DNA of 64,000 bases, from positions 5,456,001 through 5,520,000 of the forward strand of contig NZ_PJMX01000001.1 in NCBI RefSeq assembly GCF_002846415.1, read 5' to 3'. Positions 24,197 through 31,952 of the stretch are shown here, piece by piece. The notes below the pieces were generated by a model. It was given only the letters and a program-made list of their open reading frames with translations, made no database searches and was not told where the DNA came from. Origin of the DNA: Streptomyces sp. TLI_146. GTDB taxonomy: Bacteria; Actinomycetota; Actinomycetes; Streptomycetales; Streptomycetaceae. Position numbers and translations under genes: made by a program. The number at the start of each line of letters is the position of its first letter. The first letter of the stretch is position 1.

Positions 24197-26458
24197 ATGC
24201 TGACCTACGAACTGATCATGAAGACGGACTTCTCGCAGCTCGCCACGGTCGCCACCAAGTGGGACGATATGGCCGGGGAGCTCAAGAAGCTCGAGGAGCG
24301 CTACAAGACCCAGGTCCAGAACGTGAGTCTGGACGGCACCTGGACCGGCCAGGCGTCGCAGTTCTCCCGGCCGAACTTCGCGGCGACGCACACGCAGTAC
24401 GTCTCCGCGCAGACCGAGGCCAAGGCCGTCGCCTCGCTGCTGCGCGAGGCCCAAGCCCAGTTCGTGGACCTGAAGAAGAGAGTGGAGTCCGCGCGGGACG
24501 ACGCGGTCAAGGCCGGGATGAAGGTCTCCGAGACGGGCGCCGCGACCTTCGACTACAGCAAGGTCAGCGCGACGGAGGCGGACGCGGTCCGCCACGACCC
24601 GGGCCTGCGCGCCACCGAGAACTCGTGGTCGCAGCACATCGCGCAGGCCGTGACGGCCATGAACGACGCCGACCAGGGCGTGAAGATCGCCTTGGAGGCG
24701 GTCGGCGCCGACATCGATATCTTCGACGAGACGAGGAACGGCTTCAACGCCAGGGCCAGCGGCGACGTGGAGTACTACGAGGCCAAGGCCATGATCCCGC
24801 TGGCCGAGAAGATCAAGGACGGCGACAAGCTGTCCCCCGAGGAGCTGGCCCAGGCGGAGTCGCTCCTCCGGGACAACTCCCACGACAAGGTCTTCACCCA
24901 GACCGTGCTGCAGAGCCTGGGCCCGGACGGCGCGATGAAGTTCACCCGGCACGTGAACGACTGGTCGCTCTCCGACAAGTCCCACAAGGCCGACTACGCG
25001 GCCCTGGAACGCGGCTTCGCCATGTCCCTGGCGACGGCGACGACGGTCCCGGGCAAGGTCGCGGAGATGCCGCCGGGCTCGGCCAAGTACAACGAGTGGC
25101 TGAACAGCCCCGACGGGACGTTCTACAAGGGGTGGATGGAGGGGATGGCGAAGGCGGGGACCCACAACTACGGGAAGAACGACCGGCCGCTGCTCGGCTA
25201 CCAGCTCCTCACCACGCTCATGCAGAAGGCCGACGGCCCGTATGACGATCAGTATCTGAACGCGCTGGGCGGCCAGATGATCGCGGCGGAGCGGGGCGAG
25301 AAGTACAGCATCTTCGGCACCTGGGGCGCCGACTACAAGGGCGTCACCCCGGACCCGGTCGACGCGCTGCTCGGCGTGATGAGCAAGAACCCGGACGCGG
25401 CGACGTTCTTCTTCGACCCGGCGGACAAGACGGGCGCGGACCACCTCCACTACCTCGCGGGGCACGGGAAGGACACCCGCCACTGGCCGCAGCACATGGT
25501 GTCGGGCGGGGTGGCCACGAAGACCGACGACCTGCTGGACAGCCATGCCGGGCTGGGGCTCGCCCTGGAGGCCGCGGCGACCGGGCACCCGCCCTTCGAC
25601 CCGAACCGGGACCCCTGGCCGGTGCCGACGCACACCGAGGCCCAGGCGCGCGTGATGAACGGGATCATCGGCACGCTCGACCAGGGCACCAGCACCGAGG
25701 TCCACAAGAACATGCAGGCGGCGGTGGCCAAGGCGCTGGCCGAGTACACCCCGGACACCCACCAGATCCTCGGCAACGCGGGCGGCGGCTACATCCGCGG
25801 GATGCACGACGGGTTCTGGGTGGACGACCAGGGGATGGCGCACCTGGCCACGTCACCGGACAAGCTCGTGCACGTGATGCGGGGGCTCTCCGAGGATCCG
25901 GCCGCGTACGCGGACCTCAGCAAGACGGAGCTGCGCTATCTGGACCAGGAGCTGGCCAAGCTCCCGAAGGGTGCCGGCCCGCTCGACCAGAACGACCTCA
26001 TCGCCAAGTCGGGCAACGCGCTGGGCACGTACACGGCGATCCGCGAGGACGTGCTCAACGACGGTCGGGTGAACGCCTATTCGTCGGCGGACTGGAAGGC
26101 GAAGGTGGCGTACCACGTCATCGGCGGAATCGTGACGCCGATGACCATCCCCACGGCCGGGGGCGGGTCGATCGTCGTCGGAGACGCGATGCAGCGCGGT
26201 GTGGACACCCTGGCGTGGATGTGGGGCAACGAGATGAAGGCGGGCGCGGACGCCGAGGCCAACGCGAAGATCTCCGACACCTTCCTCAACGCCGACACCC
26301 AGATGCGTACGGTGGTGAACACCTGGGGGGAGGACCGCTACGGCACCGGTGACCCGGAGGCGCGGAAGCTGGTGGACGAGTACATCCGGCGTATGCACGA
26401 CAGCCACACCACCGGCCTGTCCCAGGCAAAGGGCTATCTGACCGACACCACCAACTGA
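24197..26458 (+). CDS. Large protein with N-terminal WXG100-like domain
   Basis: Start chosen at the ATG at 24197, with TAGGAG seven bases upstream. The N-terminal 100 residues form a WXG100-like helical hairpin with the turn in LDGTWTGQAS; the rest (to residue 753) is largely helical without membrane segments, possibly the family called DUF6571. WXG100 domains usually direct type VII (ESX) secretion. Its C-terminal part (ALAEYTPDTHQIL, WVDDQGMAHL, VMRGLSEDPAAYADLSKTE) is clearly related to the next gene's product, so the locus contains an intra-operon duplication. Secretion and a toxin or effector role are inference; no nuclease or protease motif was recognised. Confidence 0.82.
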   Translation: MLTYELIMKTDFSQLATVATKWDDMAGELKKLEERYKTQVQNVSLDGTWTGQASQFSRPNFAATHTQYVSAQTEAKAVASLLREAQAQFVDLKKRVESARDDAVKAGMKVSETGAATFDYSKVSATEADAVRHDPGLRATENSWSQHIAQAVTAMNDADQGVKIALEAVGADIDIFDETRNGFNARASGDVEYYEAKAMIPLAEKIKDGDKLSPEELAQAESLLRDNSHDKVFTQTVLQSLGPDGAMKFTRHVNDWSLSDKSHKADYAALERGFAMSLATATTVPGKVAEMPPGSAKYNEWLNSPDGTFYKGWMEGMAKAGTHNYGKNDRPLLGYQLLTTLMQKADGPYDDQYLNALGGQMIAAERGEKYSIFGTWGADYKGVTPDPVDALLGVMSKNPDAATFFFDPADKTGADHLHYLAGHGKDTRHWPQHMVSGGVATKTDDLLDSHAGLGLALEAAATGHPPFDPNRDPWPVPTHTEAQARVMNGIIGTLDQGTSTEVHKNMQAAVAKALAEYTPDTHQILGNAGGGYIRGMHDGFWVDDQGMAHLATSPDKLVHVMRGLSEDPAAYADLSKTELRYLDQELAKLPKGAGPLDQNDLIAKSGNALGTYTAIREDVLNDGRVNAYSSADWKAKVAYHVIGGIVTPMTIPTAGGGSIVVGDAMQRGVDTLAWMWGNEMKAGADAEANAKISDTFLNADTQMRTVVNTWGEDRYGTGDPEARKLVDEYIRRMHDSHTTGLSQAKGYLTDTTN

Positions 26459-26483
26459 CGCAGGACGCCACGGAGCCGTGACA

Positions 26484-27539
26484 GTGACGAACTCGCAAGC
26501 GCCGTCGGTACGGAGCGGGTCCCGACGCCCTCCGGCGCGGGTCCTCGCGGCTGTCGCGGCCGTCGTGGTGCTCGCCGCAGGGGTGGGGGCCTGGCTGGCC
26601 GTGCGGTCCGACGGCGACGCGCGGCCCTCGTGCGCCACCGTCGGCGAGGACCCCCGCATCCAGAAGGATCTGGCTCCCGGCGACACGAAGGACATGAACT
26701 GCCGGGAGCTGGCGGCCGCGTTGAAGAAGGCGGCGGCCTCGGACGGCTCCGGCCGCCACACCCTCGCGCAGGCCGGGGTGATGCGTGACCTCGTCAACGC
26801 GCTGGACGACGACTTCCGGGACCGCGCCGGGGCGGACATCGCGGCGCCCTTGCGGGAGACGGTCGCGGAGCTGCTGGCCGACTACTCGACGGACACGCAC
26901 ACCATGCTCGTGCGCTACTCCGATTCGACGGCCTATCTCCATCACGCGGGACGAAACGGCGGCCCGTGGCGCGACGAGAAGGGGGTCGTCCGCATGCCGG
27001 TGGACAACCAGTCGCTCATCCTGGTCATGCGGGCGGTCTGCGACGACCCCGCCGCGTACGCGACGCTCCGCAAGGCCGAGACCGGGCGCTCGGCGGAGGA
27101 TCTGGCCCGTATCACCAGGACGTCGGCCGGGGAGTCGGTGACCGTCCCGGTCGGCGCCGCCGCCACCGCGCTGGGGCTGCTCGACGCCATGGCGGACGAG
27201 ACCCTCGCCTCCCTCTCGAAGAGCGAGGCGGCCCGGTGGAAGGCGGACGTGATGACGGGCTTGTCGGACGGGAGCGGTGAGGTGCCGGCGTTCTCCGCCG
27301 ATCCGGCGGGGCACATCGCCCGCACCTGGGAGCGTGGCACCGCCGGCCGCGGCTACCCGGCCCTGCTCGGGCAGACCCGGGACATGGTCGCCGTCCTGGC
27401 CCGGGCGCGTGGCCGTACGGACGAGTCCCTCGCGGAGCCCCTGCGGGAGGCCACGGCCTCCAGCGGCAGGGTCGGGCGGGGCTGGCTGGACGACGCGCTG
27501 ATCAACATAGGTTCCCGGCCCAAGGGTCCCCGCACCTAG
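26484..27539 (+). CDS. Membrane-anchored paralogue of the WXG100-fusion C-terminal domain
   Basis: I prefer the GTG at 26484 (GGAG eight bases upstream) over the GTG at 26478. The 351-residue protein has a basic N-terminus, one membrane helix (about 17-39) and an exported domain. That domain aligns with the C-terminal part of the preceding protein: LLADYSTDTHTML, WRDEKGVVRM, VMRAVCDDPAAYATLRKAE, then a shared WKADV segment. It looks like the same domain with the WXG100 half swapped for a membrane anchor. It could be an immunity, receptor or chaperone-like partner of the secreted form; this is speculation from context. Confidence 0.78.
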   Translation: MTNSQAPSVRSGSRRPPARVLAAVAAVVVLAAGVGAWLAVRSDGDARPSCATVGEDPRIQKDLAPGDTKDMNCRELAAALKKAAASDGSGRHTLAQAGVMRDLVNALDDDFRDRAGADIAAPLRETVAELLADYSTDTHTMLVRYSDSTAYLHHAGRNGGPWRDEKGVVRMPVDNQSLILVMRAVCDDPAAYATLRKAETGRSAEDLARITRTSAGESVTVPVGAAATALGLLDAMADETLASLSKSEAARWKADVMTGLSDGSGEVPAFSADPAGHIARTWERGTAGRGYPALLGQTRDMVAVLARARGRTDESLAEPLREATASSGRVGRGWLDDALINIGSRPKGPRT

Positions 27540-27704
27540 ACCCCCGGCGGACCAGTCGGCGACGGCCTGGCGCTGCGGCGCCGCCGACTTCTGGCTCAGC
27601 GGCGTCGTGCAGGGCCCGGTGGCCGCGGAAGCAAGCACCAGGAAAGTAAAGGCCTAGCAAAGCGGGGCAACTCCAGTCGGCGCAACCGGCTCTTCCCCGG
27701 CGTG

Positions 27705-28841
27705 ATGAGCCTGACCGGTACCCCCTTCCTGCTGACCGCCGTCGTCGTGGCGGTGGCGGCCCTGCTGCTGCCCCTGTTCCTGTGGAGCAGGATCGGCGGG
27801 CCGGCCGTGGTGCGCGGGGCCTCCCGGCTGCTCATGCTGCTGTTCGCGCAGTTCACCGCCATCCTCGTCGTCTTCGTGATGGTCAACAACGCCAACGGGC
27901 TCTACGACACCTGGGACGACCTGCTGGGCACCGGCAACCACGTCAACGCCGCCCCCGACCTCGGCCCGGACGGCACCGGCGGCAAGAAGGCCGCCTCCGC
28001 GCCCAAGGTCAAGCAGACCTTCAAGGAGTACAAGGGCAAGGTCGGCAACGGCGTCATGAAGACCACCCTCAAGGGCGCGATCTCCGGCGTCGAGGGCGAC
28101 GTGGCGGTCTGGCTGCCGCCGCAGTACAACGACCCCGCGTACAAGGACAAGACGTTCCCCGTGGTCGAGCTGCTGCCCGGCTACCCGGGTTCCATAGGCG
28201 CCTGGTTCGGCTCGCTGCACACCCAGCGCCAGCTCACGCCGATGATGCAGCGCGGCGAGGTCGCGCCGTTCATCCTCGTCTCGCCGCGCACCACGCTCCT
28301 GGACGGCCGCGACACCGGCTGCGCCAACGTGCCGGGCACCGTCAACGCCGACACCTGGATCAGCGTGGACGTACGCAAGATGGTCACCGACAACTTCCGG
28401 GCCGCCACCGGGCCCGAGGGCTGGGCCGTCGCCGGATACTCGGCGGGCGGCCACTGCGCCGCCAAGCTCGCCATAGCGCACCCCGACCGCTACCGCGCCG
28501 GCGTCGACCTCTCCGGCTACAACGACCCGGCCGCCGAGGGCGCCTCGATCACCGCGCACGACCCGAAGCTGCGCCGCGAGTCCAACCCGCTGTGGATCCT
28601 CAAGAACGCCAAGACCCCGCCGCACACCTCGCTGTTCGTCTCCGGCGACCAGGGCGACGGCTACAACGACGGCCTGGCGCTGAAGAAGGCCGCCAAGGCG
28701 CCGACCACCGTCCACGTCGTGCGGCTGAACGGCGGTGGCCACCGCAGCAGCGTCTGGGAGCACCAGGTGCCCGACGTCTTCCGCTGGCTCACCAAGGAGC
28801 TCGGTCAGGCGGGCCGGGTCGCGCCCGCGAACGGCATCTGA
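27705..28841 (+). CDS. Membrane-anchored esterase, antigen 85/mycolyltransferase-like
   Basis: A 378-residue alpha/beta hydrolase with two N-terminal membrane helices (about 6-27 and 37-60) and an extracellular catalytic domain. The nucleophile elbow is GYSAGGHCAAKLA (Ser about 246); acid and base are probably in SGDQGDGYND and GGGHRSSVWEHQ. Antigen 85-type and S-layer esterases act on cell-wall lipids or sugar esters; Streptomyces lacks mycolates, so the substrate is unknown. No clear ribosome site precedes the GTG ATG pair at 27702-27707; I use the ATG. Confidence 0.85.
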   Translation: MSLTGTPFLLTAVVVAVAALLLPLFLWSRIGGPAVVRGASRLLMLLFAQFTAILVVFVMVNNANGLYDTWDDLLGTGNHVNAAPDLGPDGTGGKKAASAPKVKQTFKEYKGKVGNGVMKTTLKGAISGVEGDVAVWLPPQYNDPAYKDKTFPVVELLPGYPGSIGAWFGSLHTQRQLTPMMQRGEVAPFILVSPRTTLLDGRDTGCANVPGTVNADTWISVDVRKMVTDNFRAATGPEGWAVAGYSAGGHCAAKLAIAHPDRYRAGVDLSGYNDPAAEGASITAHDPKLRRESNPLWILKNAKTPPHTSLFVSGDQGDGYNDGLALKKAAKAPTTVHVVRLNGGGHRSSVWEHQVPDVFRWLTKELGQAGRVAPANGI

Positions 28842-29893
28842 TCGATCGGCGCGATCCGCACCGGCGCCCCCGGGTGTGGCGCGTGGATCATCTGGCCGCC
28901 GCCGATGTAGAGCCCGACGTGGCTGATCCCCGAGTAGAAGAAGACCAGATCGCCGGGGGCGAGCGCGGAACGGGCCACCCGGGGGCCGGAGTTGATCTGT
29001 GTGTACGTGGTCCGGGGCAGCGCGACGCCCGCCGCGCCCCAGGCCGCCTGGGTCAGCCCCGAGCAGTCGAACGAGGACGGCCCGGTCGCGCCCCACACGT
29101 ACGGCTTGCCGAGCGCGGTGTACGCGTACGCCACGGCGGCCGCCGCCCGGCCGCTGGGGGCCGGGAGCAGCCCGGCGGGGGCCGCGGGCGCACCGGGCCC
29201 GCCGGGGCCGGAGGAGCGGCTGGCGCGGCCCGGAGCGCTCGCGTCGGCCCGGTCGCCGTCCTCGCCGTCGTACGCCGCACGCTGCTCAGCGGTCAGCTGC
29301 GCCAGCAGCGCCTGCGCCGAGTCGATCTTCGACCTGATGGTCTCCTTCTGGCGCCTGAGCTCGGCCTGCCTCTCGCGCAGCTCGCCGAGCCTGCCGTCGG
29401 CCGCGGTGTGCAGCCGCTTCAGCTCGGCGAGCTGCTTGCGGACCCCGGCCACGGTGTTCGCCGTCCGGTCCCCGGCCCGCTCCTGGAAGGCCGCGTCGTC
29501 CAGGTACCGCTGCGGGTCGGACGACAGCATCAGCTGGAGCGCGGGGGCGACCCCGCCGGTGCGGTACTGGGCGGTGGCGATCGAGCCGAGCGCGTTGCGC
29601 GCGCTGTTCAGCCGGTCGGTCTTGCGCGCGGCCTCGTCCTGGAGCGAGGCGACGGACTTCTGGGCGTCGTCCGCCTTCTCCTTGGTGCCGTTGTACGCCT
29701 CGGTGGCGACCTCCGCGTCGTGGTAGAGCGCGTCCACCTTGGCCTTGACCTGGGCCGGGGTCAGGCGGGGCTCGGCGTGGCCGGAGCCCTCGAAGGCGGT
29801 GGCGGTGGCGGCTCCGGCCAGTGCGAGGGTCGCCGCGGTGCGGGCGGCGGGGCCGGTGAGCGGGTGCTGCCTGGGCTTTCGGTGTGCAGCCAC
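28805..29893 (-). CDS. Secreted NlpC/P60 peptidoglycan hydrolase
   Basis: Start set at the GTG at 29893 (GAAGG five bases upstream) by analogy with the paralogue at 30597-31733, which also begins near AHRKPR/THRKPR. The 362-residue protein has a signal peptide, a long coiled-coil region (about 45-205), a Gly/Pro/Ala linker and a C-terminal NlpC/P60 domain with catalytic cysteine in SSFDCSGLTQAAW, histidine in ISHVGLYIGGG and a third polar residue in MIHAPHPG. Such enzymes cut peptide bonds in peptidoglycan. It converges on the esterase gene, overlapping its last 37 bases. Confidence 0.92.
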   Translation of the reverse strand: MAAHRKPRQHPLTGPAARTAATLALAGAATATAFEGSGHAEPRLTPAQVKAKVDALYHDAEVATEAYNGTKEKADDAQKSVASLQDEAARKTDRLNSARNALGSIATAQYRTGGVAPALQLMLSSDPQRYLDDAAFQERAGDRTANTVAGVRKQLAELKRLHTAADGRLGELRERQAELRRQKETIRSKIDSAQALLAQLTAEQRAAYDGEDGDRADASAPGRASRSSGPGGPGAPAAPAGLLPAPSGRAAAAVAYAYTALGKPYVWGATGPSSFDCSGLTQAAWGAAGVALPRTTYTQINSGPRVARSALAPGDLVFFYSGISHVGLYIGGGQMIHAPHPGAPVRIAPIDQMPFAGATRPA

Positions 29894-30217
29894 TAGGGCC
29901 TTCACGTCCTTCCGTGCACATCCGGCGACGGACCGCACAGGGGGGACGGCCCGCCGCCGGATCTTTCGGCTTGGCGACCGATGACCGCCCTTGAGGGGGC
30001 GGCGATGGGGAGTCGGTCACCTGGGGGAGGACGCTAAACCTGGGTGACACGGGGGAGTGAAGCAAAGCAGTGAAGTGTTCTGTTCCGGCGCTCAAGTGAC
30101 CGTATGCGACCGGTCGGCCGTCGAGCGGGCCCGCTTCCCGATGCCGGTGTGACCGAAGAGCCGGACGAGAGCACCTGCCCGCCGGGCCGTGATACGGGGT
30201 GGCTAGGCTCCCGGATC
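29894..30217. other. Divergent control region of the NlpC/P60 gene and a small membrane protein gene
   Basis: About 320 bases without a gene. On the minus strand TAGCGT (in GGTTTAGCGTCC, plus 30033-30038) may be the -10 of the NlpC gene. Its leader then contains a 15-pair stem with two G-U pairs (29921-29935 with 29947-29961). On the plus strand TAGGCT (30204-30209) serves the gene starting at 30218. I saw no match to the c-di-AMP (ydaO) riboswitch that precedes other Streptomyces wall hydrolase genes. Confidence 0.5.
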
Positions 30218-30571
30218 ATGGACGTACTCATCAATGTCTTCGTCGCCCTGCACATCATCGGCATCGCCTCGCTGCTCGGAGGCTTTCTGACCCAGATGAA
30301 GGCGATGGGTGCCGGGACCGCGCGGTTCGTGCCCGCGATGCTGCACGGCGCGCTGACGATGCTGGTCACGGGCGTCGCCCTGGTCGGCCTCAACCAGGCC
30401 GACGACCACTCCGTGAACACCGCCAAGATCGGTCTGAAGCTGGCGGTCCTGGTGGTGATCCTTGGCCTCGTCTATGTGAAGCGGGACGACGAGAAGGTGG
30501 AGAAGGCGCTGTTCGGCGCGGTCGGCGGCCTCACCGTGGCGAACATCTTCATCGCGACGCTGTGGACGTGA
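30218..30571 (+). CDS. Small four-helix membrane protein
   Basis: I start at the ATG at 30218 (MDVLINVFVALH) because a TAGGCT -10 (30204-30209) lies eight bases before it and nothing upstream looks coding; translation is probably leaderless. The 117-residue product is almost entirely four hydrophobic helices with short charged loops and resembles small DUF2269/CopD-like integral membrane proteins. Function unknown. It sits between two NlpC/P60 genes on the opposite strand. Confidence 0.78.
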   Translation: MDVLINVFVALHIIGIASLLGGFLTQMKAMGAGTARFVPAMLHGALTMLVTGVALVGLNQADDHSVNTAKIGLKLAVLVVILGLVYVKRDDEKVEKALFGAVGGLTVANIFIATLWT

Positions 30572-30596
30572 GGCAGGCTCTGAGGCGCGCCGACGG

Positions 30597-31733
30597 CTAC
30601 GCGGGGCGCACGCTCCCGTAGATCGGCATGTAGTAGATCGACTCCTCGCGCACATACGCACCCGGCTTCGGCGCGTGGATCATCATCCCGTTGCCGATGT
30701 ACATGCCGACGTGGCTGATGTCGTCGTAGAAGAAGACCAGGTCACCGGGGCGCAGCTCGGACGTGGCGACCCGGGTGCCGACCTTCACCTGGTCCCAGGT
30801 GGTGCGCGGCAGATCGACCCCGGCGGCCTTCCAGGCGGCCTGGGTGAGGCCGGAGCAGTCGTACGAGGACGGCCCGGTCGCGCCCCACACATACGGCTTG
30901 CCGATCTGCTCGCGGGCGAACGCGAGCGCCTTGGCGGCCTTGGTGGAGGCGGACGGGGTGCCGGTGCCGGTACCCGGCGTCGTCGGAGGCTTCTTCGCGG
31001 CCTCCGCCGCCTTGGCCGCCTCGGCGGCCTTGCGGGCCGCCTCCTGCCGCGCGGCCAGCTCCGCCGCCTTCTTCCGGGCCTCCTCCTGCTTCTTCTCCTC
31101 CAGCGCCGCGAGGCGCGCCTTCTCCTGCGCGGTGAGCGTGCCGAGCAGCGTGCGCGCGGCCGCCAGCTTCGTCTGTACGTCCTGCTTGCCCGCCCGCAGC
31201 GCCTCCTGCGAGGCGGTCAGCCGCTCCAGACCCCGGGTCGCCTCCGCGCGCTTCTTCGCGATGCCCGCCCGCTCGGTCTCGAAGTCCCGCAGCGCCTGCT
31301 CCTCGCGGCCGGTCAGCTGCTTCATCAGGTGGTTGCGGTCGAAGAACGCCTGCGGGTCGTCCGCGAGCATCAGGGTCACGGTCGAGGCCATGCCGCCGGT
31401 GCGGTACTGCTCGGCGGCGTAGTTGCCGAGGGCCCGGCGGGTGTTGTTCAGCCGGGCGGTGCCCCGGGCGACCTCGTCGAGCAGCCCGTCGACCTTCTCG
31501 CGCTGGTCGTCGGTGGCCTCCTTGGCCCGGTTGTACGACTCGGTGGCCGTGCCCGCCTGCCGGTAGAGGTCGTCCACCTTGCGCTGGACCTCCTCGACCG
31601 TCGGCTTCGGCCTGCCCGGCGCCGCGCCCGCGCTCTGGGCCAGCAGGCTCACCGAGGCGAGCGCGGCCGTGGTGATGCCTACGGCGGGAGCGGCCGTACG
31701 AATGCGGGTGCGCGGCTTGCGGTGCGTGGGCAA
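30597..31733 (-). CDS. Secreted NlpC/P60 peptidoglycan hydrolase
   Basis: The start is a TTG at 31733, with GGAAGGAGGT seven bases upstream deciding the choice. The 378-residue protein has a signal peptide ending near AQSAGA, a coiled-coil region rich in Lys/Glu/Ala (about 40-235), a linker and an NlpC/P60 domain with Cys in SSYDCSGLTQAAW, His in ISHVGMYIGNG and MIHAPKPG. It is a paralogue of the product of 28805-29893. A minus-strand TAGCGT (plus 31807-31812), similar to the element before the first paralogue, may be its -10. Confidence 0.93.
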   Translation of the reverse strand: MPTHRKPRTRIRTAAPAVGITTAALASVSLLAQSAGAAPGRPKPTVEEVQRKVDDLYRQAGTATESYNRAKEATDDQREKVDGLLDEVARGTARLNNTRRALGNYAAEQYRTGGMASTVTLMLADDPQAFFDRNHLMKQLTGREEQALRDFETERAGIAKKRAEATRGLERLTASQEALRAGKQDVQTKLAAARTLLGTLTAQEKARLAALEEKKQEEARKKAAELAARQEAARKAAEAAKAAEAAKKPPTTPGTGTGTPSASTKAAKALAFAREQIGKPYVWGATGPSSYDCSGLTQAAWKAAGVDLPRTTWDQVKVGTRVATSELRPGDLVFFYDDISHVGMYIGNGMMIHAPKPGAYVREESIYYMPIYGSVRPA

Positions 31734-31920
31734 GGCCGACACCTCCTTCCGGATCGTTCCGGACGGGGGCGGTCCCCGGACGGGTGCGTTCCCCGGTTGA
31801 GGCGGCACGCTAGCCAACTCGCGCGGCCGCTGGGAAGGTTGATGTCCGACAGGCCCGATACGTTCCCGTGACCTTTACGCTCCGTAGTCGTTGGGTCGTC
31901 TCTCCGGAGGCGGCAGCGCG

Positions 31921-31943
31921 CTGTCAGAGCGGGGTCCTAGACT
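31921..31943 (+). promoter_or_regulatory. PafBC-type (RecA-independent DNA damage) promoter candidate of pcrA
   Basis: CTGTCAGAG, eight bases, then TAGACT (31938-31943). The published consensus is TTGTCRGTG-N8-TANNNT, so seven of nine upstream positions, the exact spacing and the -10 fit. The pcrA ATG lies nine bases after the -10. Confidence 0.55.
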
Positions 31944-31952
31944 CGGGAGACG

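Noticed and set aside
29894..30060. c-di-AMP (ydaO) riboswitch in front of the NlpC/P60 gene
   Set aside because: The conserved GGGGGAACC, GGGGTGAATC and CAGCTAAC-type blocks are not present on the minus strand; only an unrelated hairpin is seen. The leaders of the second NlpC gene and the M23 gene also lack them.
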